From: Paenibacillus sp.
GTDB lineage: Bacteria > Bacillota > Bacilli > Paenibacillales > YIM-B00363
Reading direction: 5' to 3'
Length of the DNA: 64,000 nt
Assembly: GCF_031177825.1 (NCBI RefSeq)
Contig: NZ_JAPSKE010000015.1
Location: 62,001 to 126,000, forward strand
Shown here: positions 8,113-16,336 of the stretch, in pieces
How the letters are laid out: each line of letters begins with the position of its first letter
How positions within the stretch are numbered: the first letter of the stretch is position 1
The notes under the pieces: generated by a model
What the model saw: only the letters and a program-made list of their open reading frames with translations
Databases searched by the model: none
Told to the model about the DNA's origin: nothing
Program-made: the position numbers and the translations under genes

Positions 8113-9885
8113 ATGATTTATTTATTGCCTTTAATGCTGGAACGGGTCGGACTTCTTCTGATCTTCGGATTTTTGCTCTCGAGGATGAGATCGTTCCGCC
8201 AGATGATTCACCAGCAGCACAGCCTTAAAGAAAAAACGCAGCTGATCGCGGTATTCGGAGCTTTCGGAATCCTTAGCAACTATACGGGGATCGAAATTCA
8301 GAACGACTTGATCTCGACCGAGGTGTGGCAGACGACCGTAGACGCCGACGGCGCTCTGGCCAATACAAGGGTCTTAGGGGTTGTCCTGGGAGGGCTGCTG
8401 GGCGGTCCGCTCGTCGGAACGGGCGTCGGCCTGATCGCCGGGTTACACCGCTTTACCCTAGGCGGATTTACGGCGGTCGCCTGCGGGATATCCACCATCT
8501 TTGCGGGAATCGTAACCGGTTTCCTCAGCGCCCGCCTTCGCAAGAAAGGCAGCATCACGGTCTCGCGGGCGGTGCTGATCGGCATCGTCATGGAATGTAT
8601 CCAAATGGGGATTATCCTGGCCGTCGCCAAACCCTACGAAGCGGCCCTGGAGCTTGTCCAATTGATTAGCATTCCCATGATCACCATGAACGGATTCGGA
8701 ACGCTTCTTTTCGTATTGATGATCCAGTCGATTTTGCAGGAAGAGGAACGGACGCGCGCGTTACAGACCAATAAGGCGCTTTATATCGCCGACCAGACCC
8801 TCCCCTTCTTCCGTCAGGGATTGAATGCCCGCTCTTCCAAAGAAGCGGCGGAAATCATTCTGCGCCATACCCATGCGGACGCCATCGCCATTACGAATAA
8901 GCACCAAGTGCTGACGCACGTCGGGGCGGGCTTAGACCACCATGTTCCGTTGCAGAGCCTATCGACGCAGTTAACGAGAGACGTGATCGAACGGGGAAAG
9001 ACGATTAAGGCGAGGTCGGCGGAGGAAATTCAATGCTTCCACCCGAACTGTCCCTTACAGGCGGCCATCGTTCTTCCGCTTAAGGTGCACCAGGAGACGG
9101 TGGGCACGCTAAAACTTTATTTTACGGACACGAACCGGATGGATAAGGTGGAGCAAGAGCTCGCGGAAGGCTTGGGAAAGCTGTTCTCCACGCAATTGGA
9201 GATGGGCGAAGCGGAGCTGCAGAGCAAACTCTTGAAGGATGCCGAAATCAAGGCGCTGCAAGCGCAGGTTCACCCTCATTTCCTGTTTAACGCCATCAAT
9301 ACGATTTCTTCGCTATGCCGAACCGACCCGGAGAAAGCGCGGGAGCTCCTGCAGCGATTAGGCGTATTTTTTCGGAGCAACCTTCAAGGCGCGCGTCAGA
9401 CGCTCATTCCTCTGTATAAAGAAATCGAGCATGTGGAAGCGTATTTGACCCTGGAGAAGGCCCGTTTTCCCGATAAATATACGGTCGCTTTCGATATGGA
9501 TCCGACGCTGGAAGAGGTGCTCCTTCCGCCGTTTACCCTTCAACCGTTAGTCGAAAATGCAATCCGCCATGCGTTCCCGAACCGCAAGGGGCATGTTTCG
9601 ATCCGGGCCTACCGGGAACTAGGCGACATGGTGCTGATCACGGAGGATAACGGGATAGGGCTGCCGGCCGATTTGCTGGACTCCCTTGGGAAGAACGCCG
9701 TCAAATCGGCGGTCGGGACGGGTACGGCCCTTCATAATATCCGCATGCGAATGAAGGAAATTTACGGAGAAGACGGCGCGTTTCGGATCGAAAGCGAATG
9801 CGGCGCCGGTACGAAAGTCATTTTAAAGGTACCTATCGACTATAAGAAGTGGGATGAGAACCATGCTGAAAGCTTTTATCGTTGA
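8113..9885 (+). CDS. lytS: LytS-family sensor histidine kinase
   Basis: Membrane sensor kinase of the LytS/YpdA/BtsS family. The N-terminal 5TM-LYT receptor domain (about residues 1-200) begins MIYLLPLMLERVGLLLIFG, which resembles Bacillus LytS. A GAF domain follows (about 210-360), then a His_kinase domain with the phospho-acceptor in QAQVHPHFLFNAINT (about residue 387) and an HATPase_c with N-box VENAIRHAF and G-box EDNGIGLP. I chose ATG 8113 rather than ATG 8104 because the GAAGG ribosome site at 8099-8103 abuts 8104 but is well spaced from 8113. It overlaps the response regulator gene and is followed by a CstA-type transporter. Together with known LytST/BtsSR systems this suggests sensing of extracellular pyruvate or a related overflow metabolite rather than autolysis control. 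Confidence 0.92.
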   Translation: MIYLLPLMLERVGLLLIFGFLLSRMRSFRQMIHQQHSLKEKTQLIAVFGAFGILSNYTGIEIQNDLISTEVWQTTVDADGALANTRVLGVVLGGLLGGPLVGTGVGLIAGLHRFTLGGFTAVACGISTIFAGIVTGFLSARLRKKGSITVSRAVLIGIVMECIQMGIILAVAKPYEAALELVQLISIPMITMNGFGTLLFVLMIQSILQEEERTRALQTNKALYIADQTLPFFRQGLNARSSKEAAEIILRHTHADAIAITNKHQVLTHVGAGLDHHVPLQSLSTQLTRDVIERGKTIKARSAEEIQCFHPNCPLQAAIVLPLKVHQETVGTLKLYFTDTNRMDKVEQELAEGLGKLFSTQLEMGEAELQSKLLKDAEIKALQAQVHPHFLFNAINTISSLCRTDPEKARELLQRLGVFFRSNLQGARQTLIPLYKEIEHVEAYLTLEKARFPDKYTVAFDMDPTLEEVLLPPFTLQPLVENAIRHAFPNRKGHVSIRAYRELGDMVLITEDNGIGLPADLLDSLGKNAVKSAVGTGTALHNIRMRMKEIYGEDGAFRIESECGAGTKVILKVPIDYKKWDENHAESFYR

Positions 9886-10612
9886 CGACGAGCCGCTGGC
9901 CCGGGATGAATTAAGCTATCTTCTTCGACGCAGCAAGAAAGTGGAGATCGTGGGGGAAGCGGAGTCGATGGAATTGGCTCTGGCAAAAATACAGGACCTA
10001 AAGCCCGACGTAGTTTTTGTGGACATCCAGCTTGCCGAAGGCAACGGCATGGAATTGGCGGGACGGCTCGCGGACCTTGACGGCGGCCGGCCCGATATCG
10101 TGTTCGCTACGGCTTACGACGAATATGCGTTGAAGGCGTTCGAGCTGAACGCCGCCGATTACATTTTAAAGCCTTATGACGAGCGCCGGATTGTCCAGAC
10201 GGTGAAGAAACTGGCGAGCAGACAGGAATACCGAGAAAGACGGGAAACGCTCCCCTTTCGGCGGAACGCCGCCGCGTCGGAAAAGATCGAAAAATTGGCG
10301 ATTACCGTGGAAGACCGCATTCTCTTGATCCATACGGGAAAGATTACTTATATCAACTCTGAGGAAGGAAAAACCGTGATCGCCACGGAGGATAAGCAGT
10401 ATAAAGTGAACGAACCGCTGACGAATTTCGAACAGAAGCTCGCGAACGCCTCCTTCGTGCGCGTCCATCGGGCGTATCTCGTCAATTTGGATTATATCGT
10501 CGAGATTCAGCCTTGGTTTCATTCCACTTATAACTTGATCATGAAGGACGGGCGCAGCGTACCCGTGAGCAGGACCTATTTGAAAGAGCTGAAACAACGA
10601 ATCGGATTTTAA
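9863..10612 (+). CDS. lytT: LytTR-family response regulator
   Basis: Cytoplasmic response regulator paired with the upstream kinase. The receiver domain (about 1-120) shows FIVDDE, phospho-acceptor Asp in VVFVDIQL, T/A in VFATAYDEYA and the KPYD lysine. The C-terminal LytTR DNA-binding domain (about 145-248) shows KLAITVEDRILLI, FVRVHRAYLVN and PVSRTYLKELKQRI. ATG 9863 (MLKAFIVDDE) fits the family N-terminus better than ATG 9854. Its 5' end overlaps the 3' end of lytS by about 23 bp, so the two are translationally coupled. The likely target is the cstA-like gene 150 bp downstream, by analogy with BtsR-btsT in Escherichia coli. Confidence 0.92.
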   Translation: MLKAFIVDDEPLARDELSYLLRRSKKVEIVGEAESMELALAKIQDLKPDVVFVDIQLAEGNGMELAGRLADLDGGRPDIVFATAYDEYALKAFELNAADYILKPYDERRIVQTVKKLASRQEYRERRETLPFRRNAAASEKIEKLAITVEDRILLIHTGKITYINSEEGKTVIATEDKQYKVNEPLTNFEQKLANASFVRVHRAYLVNLDYIVEIQPWFHSTYNLIMKDGRSVPVSRTYLKELKQRIGF

Positions 10613-10629
10613 AGTCTACGGACATTTCG

Positions 10630-10643
10630 TGAAAACGCTTGCG
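10630..10643 (+). promoter_or_regulatory. CcpA cre site upstream of cstA
   Basis: TGAAAACGCTTGCG matches 13 of 14 positions of the cre consensus TGWAARCGYTWNCW. It sits in the 150-bp gap between lytT and the CstA-type transporter gene, about 120 bp before the start codon. It suggests carbon catabolite control of the transporter. Confidence 0.6.
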
Positions 10644-10762
10644 ATTTAATCGTTTCTTTTTGCCGTTCACCCCCTGATCTTTGCGTTTTATCTTGAAAAC
10701 CTCATGCGATTGATTTCATGAATTATGATAAGAGCAATGATGACATCAGGGAGGGGATTGAA

Positions 10763-12556
10763 ATGAATGCGATTACAATAGTAATCGGTTCGATTTGCAT
10801 TTTGATGATCGCCTACCGCTTGTATTGTACGTTTGTGGCGGTTAAAGTTTTGAAACTGAACGATTCCGTCCCGACGCCGGCCCATGCGTTGCAAGACGGC
10901 AAAGACTATGTTCCCACGAACAAATGGGTCACCTTCGGACATCATTTCGCGGCCATTGCGGCTGCGGGCCCGCTGGTCGGACCGATTTTGGCGGCGCAGT
11001 TCGGGTATCTTCCGGGCTTACTGTGGCTGTTGATCGGCGCCGTGATCGGCGGAGCGGTGCATGACGCCGTCGTCCTGTTCGCCTCGATGCGGAAGCAAGG
11101 GAAGTCCTTGTCGGAAGTCGCCAAAGAAGAACTGGGTCCGATCGCCGGTTTCTGTACGGGCCTCGCGATGCTGTTCATCATCACGATCACGATGGCAGGC
11201 TTGTCCATGGTCGTTCTGCACGCATTGGAACGCAACCCTTGGGGGACGTTCGCCGTCGGGATCACGATCCCGATCGCCATGGGCGTCGGTCTTTTCTACA
11301 AGAAAACCGGCAATCTGAAACTAGCTTCCACTATCGGGTTTCTTCTTATTATGATCGGCGTGTTTGCGGGCCCTTCGATTCAAAACACCGTGATCGGAGA
11401 ATGGTTAACGTTCGATTATAAGACGCTTGCGGTGATTTTGCCTGTATACGCTTTCTTTGCGGCGGCTTTGCCGGTTTGGCTGCTTCTCGCGCCTCGCGAC
11501 TATTTGAGCAGCTTCATGAAGGTCGGCGTATTTATCGCGCTCATCGTCGGGGTGTTTATTATCAATCCGACGATTCAGTTTCCTGCTTTGACCGAGTTCA
11601 TCCACGGCGGCGGCCCGATCGTCGCGGGTCCGGTATGGCCGTTCATCTCGATTACGATCGCCTGCGGCGCCATCTCCGGGTTCCATGCCTTCATCGGGTC
11701 CGGCACGACGCCGAAGATGCTGGACCGTTGGAGCGATATCAAGATCGTTGGCATGGGGGCGATGTTGGTCGAATGCGTCGTCGGAATCATGGCGTTGGTC
11801 GCCGCGACCGCGCTTCACCCGGCCGACTATTTCGCGATCAATTCCAAGCCGGAAGTGTTCCAAACGTTGGGCATGAACGTGGTCGACTTGCCGAAGCTCT
11901 CCCAAGCAATCGGATTGGATCTGGAAGGAAGAACCGGCGGCGCCGTAACGCTCGCTGTCGGCATGACTTATATTTTCACCAAAATTCCGTGGTTCAGCAC
12001 GCTTGCGCCTTACTTCTATCAATTCGTCATTATGTTCGAAGCCGTGTTTATTTTAACGGCGATCGACGCGGGAACCCGCGTGTCCCGCTACCTCATCCAA
12101 GATTTCTTCGGCGAGCTATATAAACCGTTGAAGCGTATGGACTGGATTCCGGGAACGATCTTTGCGAGCGCCTTGGCCTGCTTCTTCTGGGGGTATCTGC
12201 TCCTGTCGGGCGATATCAGCTCCGTCTGGACGCTGTTCGGCGTCTCTAACCAGTTAATGGCTTCCATCGGATTGATCGTCGGCGCTACCGTCATCTTGAA
12301 AATTGCGGATAAACGCCGTTATATGCTGACTTGTCTCGTACCGCTCGCCTATCTGTTCGTGACGGTCAACGTTGCGGGATATTGGATGATCAAGAACGTA
12401 TATCTCAACCCGAGCGCGGCCGGCTTCAACATCGTGAACGGCGTGCTGTCGATTATGATGTTAGCGTTAGGCATTATTATTCTGGTCGCTGCGATGAATA
12501 AATGGGTTTCCCTGCTGCAATCGCCGCAAGCTCGAATGAAAGCTACGAACGCATAA
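10763..12556 (+). CDS. cstA: CstA/BtsT-family carbon starvation transporter
   Basis: Integral membrane transporter of the CstA family (about 597 residues, at least 14 hydrophobic segments). The N-terminus has GHHFAAIAAAGPLVGPILA, the CstA signature, followed by GAVHDAVVLFASMR and SGFHAFIGSGTTPKML. Members import peptides (CstA) or pyruvate with protons (BtsT). It is shorter than the roughly 700-residue Escherichia coli proteins, as usual in Gram-positives. ATG 10763 is chosen over an upstream in-frame ATG (10718) because GGGAGGGG lies 7 nt before it. Its position directly behind a LytS/LytT pair and a cre site favours a pyruvate-responsive uptake role, which is an inference. A hairpin with a T run follows at 12575. 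Confidence 0.93.
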   Translation: MNAITIVIGSICILMIAYRLYCTFVAVKVLKLNDSVPTPAHALQDGKDYVPTNKWVTFGHHFAAIAAAGPLVGPILAAQFGYLPGLLWLLIGAVIGGAVHDAVVLFASMRKQGKSLSEVAKEELGPIAGFCTGLAMLFIITITMAGLSMVVLHALERNPWGTFAVGITIPIAMGVGLFYKKTGNLKLASTIGFLLIMIGVFAGPSIQNTVIGEWLTFDYKTLAVILPVYAFFAAALPVWLLLAPRDYLSSFMKVGVFIALIVGVFIINPTIQFPALTEFIHGGGPIVAGPVWPFISITIACGAISGFHAFIGSGTTPKMLDRWSDIKIVGMGAMLVECVVGIMALVAATALHPADYFAINSKPEVFQTLGMNVVDLPKLSQAIGLDLEGRTGGAVTLAVGMTYIFTKIPWFSTLAPYFYQFVIMFEAVFILTAIDAGTRVSRYLIQDFFGELYKPLKRMDWIPGTIFASALACFFWGYLLLSGDISSVWTLFGVSNQLMASIGLIVGATVILKIADKRRYMLTCLVPLAYLFVTVNVAGYWMIKNVYLNPSAAGFNIVNGVLSIMMLALGIIILVAAMNKWVSLLQSPQARMKATNA

Positions 12557-12574
12557 AGGAGCTTTAATAGGGTA

Positions 12575-12604
12575 GGGGCTGTCCGGTTTACGGACAGCCC
12601 CTTT
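12575..12604. terminator. Bidirectional intrinsic terminator between cstA and the metallophosphoesterase
   Basis: Perfect 10-bp stem GGGGCTGTCC / GGACAGCCCC with a 7-nt loop followed by TTTCT, placed between two convergent genes. Confidence 0.85.
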
Positions 12605-13744
12605 CTACGCTTCCAGCTCCAACGTAATTTGAATCCATTCGCTGCGGCTCCCGATGCGGATCGGCGGGCCCCAGAAGCCGTAGCCGGAGGAGACGATCGC
12701 ATGGAACGCGCCCCGCGAGACGTAGCCCCAATCCAGATCGAACAATCTTCGCGTGATCAGATGGCCCGGCGCCAGCTGCCCGCGATGCGTATGGCCGGAC
12801 AGCATCAGATCGACGCCGGCCGCCTCCGCCTCGGCGAAGCCGAGCGGCTGATGGTCCATCAGCACGACCGGGCGGCGGCGGTCCGCCCCCGCCAGCAGCG
12901 GCTCGAGGTCCGCCCGGCGAAGGCCGTACCGGCCGGCGGACCGATCGAGCCGCCCGACGAGCGTCAGCTCGCCGCCGACGTCGAGGGTTTCGTCCATCAG
13001 CATGCGGATGCCGGACGACGCCATCGCCTCGGCGAACGCGGCGCCCCCGCTCCCGCCGAACGGATCGTGGTTGCCCGTCACCGCATAGACGCCGAGCCTC
13101 GCCCGGAAGCCGCGGAAGACGTCCGCCAGCTTGTCCTTGACGAACGGGGCGAGATCGTCGTCGAGCAGATCGCCGGGCAGCAGGACGAGATCGGGCTCGA
13201 ACGCGTTGACGTCGCGGACGAGCCGCCTCAGATGCCGGCGACCGACCAGGGCGCCGAGGTGCAAATCGGACGCGACGGCGATGCGCAGCGTCCCCCGACC
13301 CGCGGCCGGCTTGCGGACGCGAAGGCGGAACTCGCGCGCGACCGGCCGCCAGGCGTTCCACGAGCCGTAGCCGATCAAGCCGACGAGGGCGACGACGACG
13401 CACCAGCCGACGAAGAGCGCGGGCGACTTCGCCCCCGCGAGGCCGAGCAGCCAGACGGCGAGATCCGCGGCGGGCAGCATCAGAATCAAGTACACCATCG
13501 CCGCCATCCAGTAGGCGCCGAGGCGCATCAACGCGCGGAGCGGCGCCGCGTCGAAGCGGACGGACAGCACGCGCCCGATCAGATACGCGTAAGCGAGCAG
13601 CGCGAACGGCAGCCAGAACGCCGCGCCGCCGGCGCCGGGGAACAGCTGCCGCAGCCATGCGGCGCCGTGCCAGCCGATCCCCCATTGCAGCAAGGAGTAG
13701 ATCAATAGAAAGATGGCGATGGCCGCCGCGATTCTCCCTTTCAT
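12605..13744 (-). CDS. Membrane-anchored metallophosphoesterase (YkuE/YaeI type)
   Basis: Calcineurin-like phosphoesterase with about four N-terminal membrane segments (residues about 5-150, including LLIYSLLQWGIGW and VYLILMLPAADLAVWLL). The catalytic domain (about 150-375) shows SDLHLG, PGDLLDDD, GNHDPFGG, DHQP and SGHTHRGQ, a complete metal-ligand set. YkuE-type relatives are cell-envelope enzymes, and YaeI-type relatives use UDP-diacylglucosamine or similar lipids; the substrate here is unknown. ATG 13744 follows GGAGGAACGAATCG. Very GC-rich coding sequence. It is divergent from the next gene and ends at a shared terminator. Confidence 0.88.
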   Translation of the reverse strand: MKGRIAAAIAIFLLIYSLLQWGIGWHGAAWLRQLFPGAGGAAFWLPFALLAYAYLIGRVLSVRFDAAPLRALMRLGAYWMAAMVYLILMLPAADLAVWLLGLAGAKSPALFVGWCVVVALVGLIGYGSWNAWRPVAREFRLRVRKPAAGRGTLRIAVASDLHLGALVGRRHLRRLVRDVNAFEPDLVLLPGDLLDDDLAPFVKDKLADVFRGFRARLGVYAVTGNHDPFGGSGGAAFAEAMASSGIRMLMDETLDVGGELTLVGRLDRSAGRYGLRRADLEPLLAGADRRRPVVLMDHQPLGFAEAEAAGVDLMLSGHTHRGQLAPGHLITRRLFDLDWGYVSRGAFHAIVSSGYGFWGPPIRIGSRSEWIQITLELEA

Positions 13745-13790
13745 CGATTCGTTCCTCCGGACAGTAAGTTTCTGTATAAACTCAAGGGTA

Positions 13791-13799
13791 TGCTATAAT
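13791..13799 (+). promoter_or_regulatory. Extended -10 promoter for the 168-residue unknown protein
   Basis: TGCTATAAT is a perfect extended -10 (TGnTATAAT) 40 bp before the start codon. The -35 region is weak, which is normal for extended -10 promoters. Confidence 0.55.
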
Positions 13800-13839
13800 C
13801 GCAATCAGATCAAATTCGGTACACGGAGGCGTCTCACTC

Positions 13840-14346
13840 ATGCTCGACTTCGAACGCAAGCTCGCCGTCTTCTCTTCCTTCCCGGAGCTCGTCCGCAAGG
13901 ACGTATCGCTCGGCCGGGTCAACTTCCATTACGAACAAAGCGTCTACGAAAAGAAAACCGTCGGCTTCCACCTGCATCCGAACGGGAACGGCTACGTGTA
14001 TGCCGCCCTGATCCCGGGCGCGGAAACCGATGCCAAAGGCTTCGTCAACGTGCGCGACGCGTCCGAAGACGAGCTGCGCGAGTGGATCGCCGCCTCGATT
14101 CGGTCGCTCTCGACGCGGCCGGACGGCGAGGCTCGGGCCGCGACGGCGCCGAGCCCCGAGCCGCAAGCCGCCGCTCCCGCGTCCGCCGAAAGCCGTTGGG
14201 GCAACGACGAAGGCCAGACGCTGCGGCTGACGTTCGAAGACGACCTCTGGTACGTCTTCGCCGGACAACACTTGGAGTCCGCCTTCGAGACGTACGACGA
14301 AGCCGAAGCGTACATGCGCGAGGAAGGCTTCCGAAAGCTTCCGTAA
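13840..14346 (+). CDS. Conserved-looking hypothetical protein, 168 residues
   Basis: I do not recognise the family. It is soluble, with no signal peptide or membrane segment. Residues 1-85 form a compact domain (MLDFERKLAVFSSFPELVRK... VGFHLHPNGNGYVYAALIPG... FVNVRDASEDELREWI). An Ala/Pro-rich linker (about 95-120) follows, then a C-terminal piece (LRLTFEDDLWYVFAGQHLESAFETYDEAEAYM). Its start is supported by GGAGG about 10 nt upstream and by an extended -10 promoter. It stands alone between divergent and convergent neighbours. Coding quality looks normal for the genome. Confidence 0.8.
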   Translation: MLDFERKLAVFSSFPELVRKDVSLGRVNFHYEQSVYEKKTVGFHLHPNGNGYVYAALIPGAETDAKGFVNVRDASEDELREWIAASIRSLSTRPDGEARAATAPSPEPQAAAPASAESRWGNDEGQTLRLTFEDDLWYVFAGQHLESAFETYDEAEAYMREEGFRKLP

Positions 14347-14353
14347 CGAAACA

Positions 14354-14387
14354 ACGGCGGAGCCGGGATCCTGTCCCGCTCCGCCGT
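14354..14387. terminator. Hairpin between convergent genes
   Basis: A long stem (ACGGCGGAG / CTCCGCCGT plus CGGGA / TCCCG with one bulged C) lies between the unknown gene and the diguanylate cyclase gene. No T run follows on either side, so it may be an inefficient bidirectional terminator or a transcript-end structure. Confidence 0.5.
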
Positions 14388-14389
14388 CG

Positions 14390-15979
14390 CTATGTCCGCC
14401 GCTTCCCGACCACCGTTCGATTCCGACCTTCGTTCTTCGCGCGATACATCGCCTCGTCCGCCGATTCGAACAGCGCTTCCGCCGACATGCCGGACCCCGG
14501 ATAGGCCGCGATGCCGATCGACAGCGTAACCGGCCGACCGGCCGGACTGTCCGTCGCTTCGAACGTCCGGCGAATCCGCTCCGCCGCAGGGAACGCCGCC
14601 GCCGCGTCGGAGCGCTCCAACAGGACGACGAACTCCTCGCCGCCGAACCGGAAGCAGAAGTCGGTAGGGCGCAGCGCCGACTGCACGGTCCTCGCCAAGA
14701 AGCGAAGCACATCGTCCCCCACCGCATGACCGAACGTGTCGTTGATCGACTTGAACCGGTCGATATCCATCACGAGCAGGGCGAACGGCTCTTCGGCGAG
14801 AAGCATTCGCTCCATAGACTCGTTCATCGCCCGTCGGTTCGGCAGCCCCGTGAGCGGATCCGTCATCGCTTCGCTCGTCAATTGGTCGTTCTGCTTCTGC
14901 ATCGTGCGAATCGCCATCCGCATCGAGTCGCTGAGCAGGTCGGCCTCTCGGTTCCAATGGCCGGGCAGCATCGCCTCCGGCACGCGTTCGCCGCGCGACA
15001 GCTTGCCGGCCACCTCGGAGAGGAAGACGATCGGCGCCGCGAGCCGGCGCGCCAAGTACACCGCGGCGAGAAGCATGAGCAGGCAGGCCGGCAAAATGAA
15101 CATCAACCGATTCCACGTATGGTGCCGCAGCTCCTTCTCCACCGATTGCAACGGCGTCTGCGCCACGATCCCCCAGCCGTTCTCCTCCACATGCGCATAT
15201 CCGGCCAAAAACTCGATGCCCCGCGTATTGACGACGCGCATTCGGCCGTTCCGGCCTTCCATCAAATGCTGAACGGCCGGATTCGCGCTGACGTCTTCCC
15301 CGAGCCGCGAAGGGGAAGGATGAAACACCAGCTCCCCGCCGCTGTCCACGATATAGGCGTACGTTCCGGAGACGTCGAGCAGGTCCGAACCGAACACGTC
15401 GTTGAATACATTCGTCTGATGGAGATACAACGTCCCCGCCAACAGACCGAGATAGGCGCCGTCGTCGGCGAAGATCGGCTCCGACATGATGACGATCAGG
15501 CGTCCGGTCGCGCCGACGTAAGGCTGCGAGAAGAAAGGCGCCCGCAGCCGATGCGCCTCCGCTAGCGTCTCCGAGTAAATGTTCTTCCCTTCGATCCCGA
15601 CGGACTGCGGAGAGATGCTCCTTACGACCCCCTCCTCGCTCACCGCCAAGATCGAATTGAACATCCCGCCGCCCCCGTGGAGCAGCATGTCCAGCGGCTC
15701 CCGAAGCTCGCCGTCGTCGTCCCAGTGATGGGCCGCTTGCCGCGCCCCGTACTTCAACGTCGACCGCATCGAACGGAGCAGCGCCTCCATCGTCGTCGCC
15801 ATCTTATTCGCGGTGGACTGATTCAACTCGAGGGTCGTCTCGTATAAGAGTCTCTGCTCCGCTCGATACCCGGCAACCAACTGAACGATCGTCGTCGTCA
15901 CGACGGCAAAAACAACAAGTCCACCGAATAAGATCGTTAAGCTGATCCTACCAGTGGAACGCCATTCCCGCATAAACAT
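14390..15979 (-). CDS. Membrane diguanylate cyclase, dCache-HAMP-GGDEF
   Basis: Makes cyclic di-GMP from two GTP. One N-terminal membrane segment (about 15-38), an extracytoplasmic dCache sensor domain (about 40-285; HRLRAPFFSQPYVGATGRLIV, GGELVFHPSP), a second membrane segment (about 290-312), a HAMP-like linker, then a GGDEF domain (about 370-525). The active site is intact as GGEEF (about residue 446), with DxLTGLPNRR before it and an RxxD inhibitory site (RPTD) five residues upstream, so the product probably feeds back. ATG 15979 has GAGGGG 8 nt upstream. Its start lies 17 bp after the stop of sda in the same direction, so the two are likely cotranscribed. Confidence 0.9.
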   Translation of the reverse strand: MFMREWRSTGRISLTILFGGLVVFAVVTTTIVQLVAGYRAEQRLLYETTLELNQSTANKMATTMEALLRSMRSTLKYGARQAAHHWDDDGELREPLDMLLHGGGGMFNSILAVSEEGVVRSISPQSVGIEGKNIYSETLAEAHRLRAPFFSQPYVGATGRLIVIMSEPIFADDGAYLGLLAGTLYLHQTNVFNDVFGSDLLDVSGTYAYIVDSGGELVFHPSPSRLGEDVSANPAVQHLMEGRNGRMRVVNTRGIEFLAGYAHVEENGWGIVAQTPLQSVEKELRHHTWNRLMFILPACLLMLLAAVYLARRLAAPIVFLSEVAGKLSRGERVPEAMLPGHWNREADLLSDSMRMAIRTMQKQNDQLTSEAMTDPLTGLPNRRAMNESMERMLLAEEPFALLVMDIDRFKSINDTFGHAVGDDVLRFLARTVQSALRPTDFCFRFGGEEFVVLLERSDAAAAFPAAERIRRTFEATDSPAGRPVTLSIGIAAYPGSGMSAEALFESADEAMYRAKNEGRNRTVVGKRRT

Positions 15980-15996
15980 GCAATGTACCCCTCTAA

Positions 15997-16176
15997 TTAT
16001 CCGTCCGACGCTTCGTCCGCGCGCTCGGAGTCGAGCCCCGCTCCGACGATCGCCGGGGCCTTCCCCCTGCGTCTCAACTCGCGCTCGAGCATCTCGATAA
16101 AATCTTGATCCAAAGTGTGCTTGATCGAATCCCGGTAAGCTTGAAGCAGTATTTCGTCAGTCATCTGCCGTATCAT
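15997..16176 (-). CDS. sda: Sda, sporulation histidine kinase inhibitor
   Basis: A 59-residue protein. Residues 5-38 (MTDEILLQAYRDSIK... DQDFIEMLERELRRRG) match the Bacillus Sda helical hairpin (consensus LSDELLIESYxxAxxxxLxxDFIxLIxxEIxRR). Sda binds KinA-type kinases and blocks the phosphorelay when replication is disturbed. The start is fixed by AAGGAGGGTG 4-5 nt upstream of ATG 16176. A 20-residue acidic tail beyond the hairpin is longer than in B. subtilis Sda (46 residues). It is followed after 17 bp by a diguanylate cyclase gene. No DnaA boxes (TTATCCACA) are visible in the upstream gap, unlike B. subtilis sda. Confidence 0.9.
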   Translation of the reverse strand: MIRQMTDEILLQAYRDSIKHTLDQDFIEMLERELRRRGKAPAIVGAGLDSERADEASDG

Positions 16177-16284
16177 CTTTCACCCTCCTTGGAAGGTTTC
16201 CCCCCTTACTTTAACGTAAATTGATCGAGCGTACCATGAAAGTTGACGCGCGTCATTTTCCGGACGGGCCCGCATGGTTACGCA

Positions 16285-16326
16285 GAAAAAAAAGGCGTCC
16301 GCCGCTCCGAAGAGCCCGCGAACGCC
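16285..16326 (-). terminator. Intrinsic terminator of the fum-phoR-phoP operon
   Basis: Read on the minus strand, an imperfect GC-rich stem (GGCGTTCGC...GGGCTC, TTCG loop, GAG...GACGCC) is followed by eight T residues, directly after phoP. Confidence 0.85.
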
Positions 16327-16336
16327 GCCTGCTTTA

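Noticed and set aside
10613-10762. LytTR direct repeats upstream of cstA
   Set aside because: CGTT-containing words occur at 10651 and 10664, but their spacing and sequence do not fit the LytTR repeat.
16177-16284. DnaA boxes near sda
   Set aside because: No TTATCCACA-like site was found in the upstream gap, unlike in B. subtilis.
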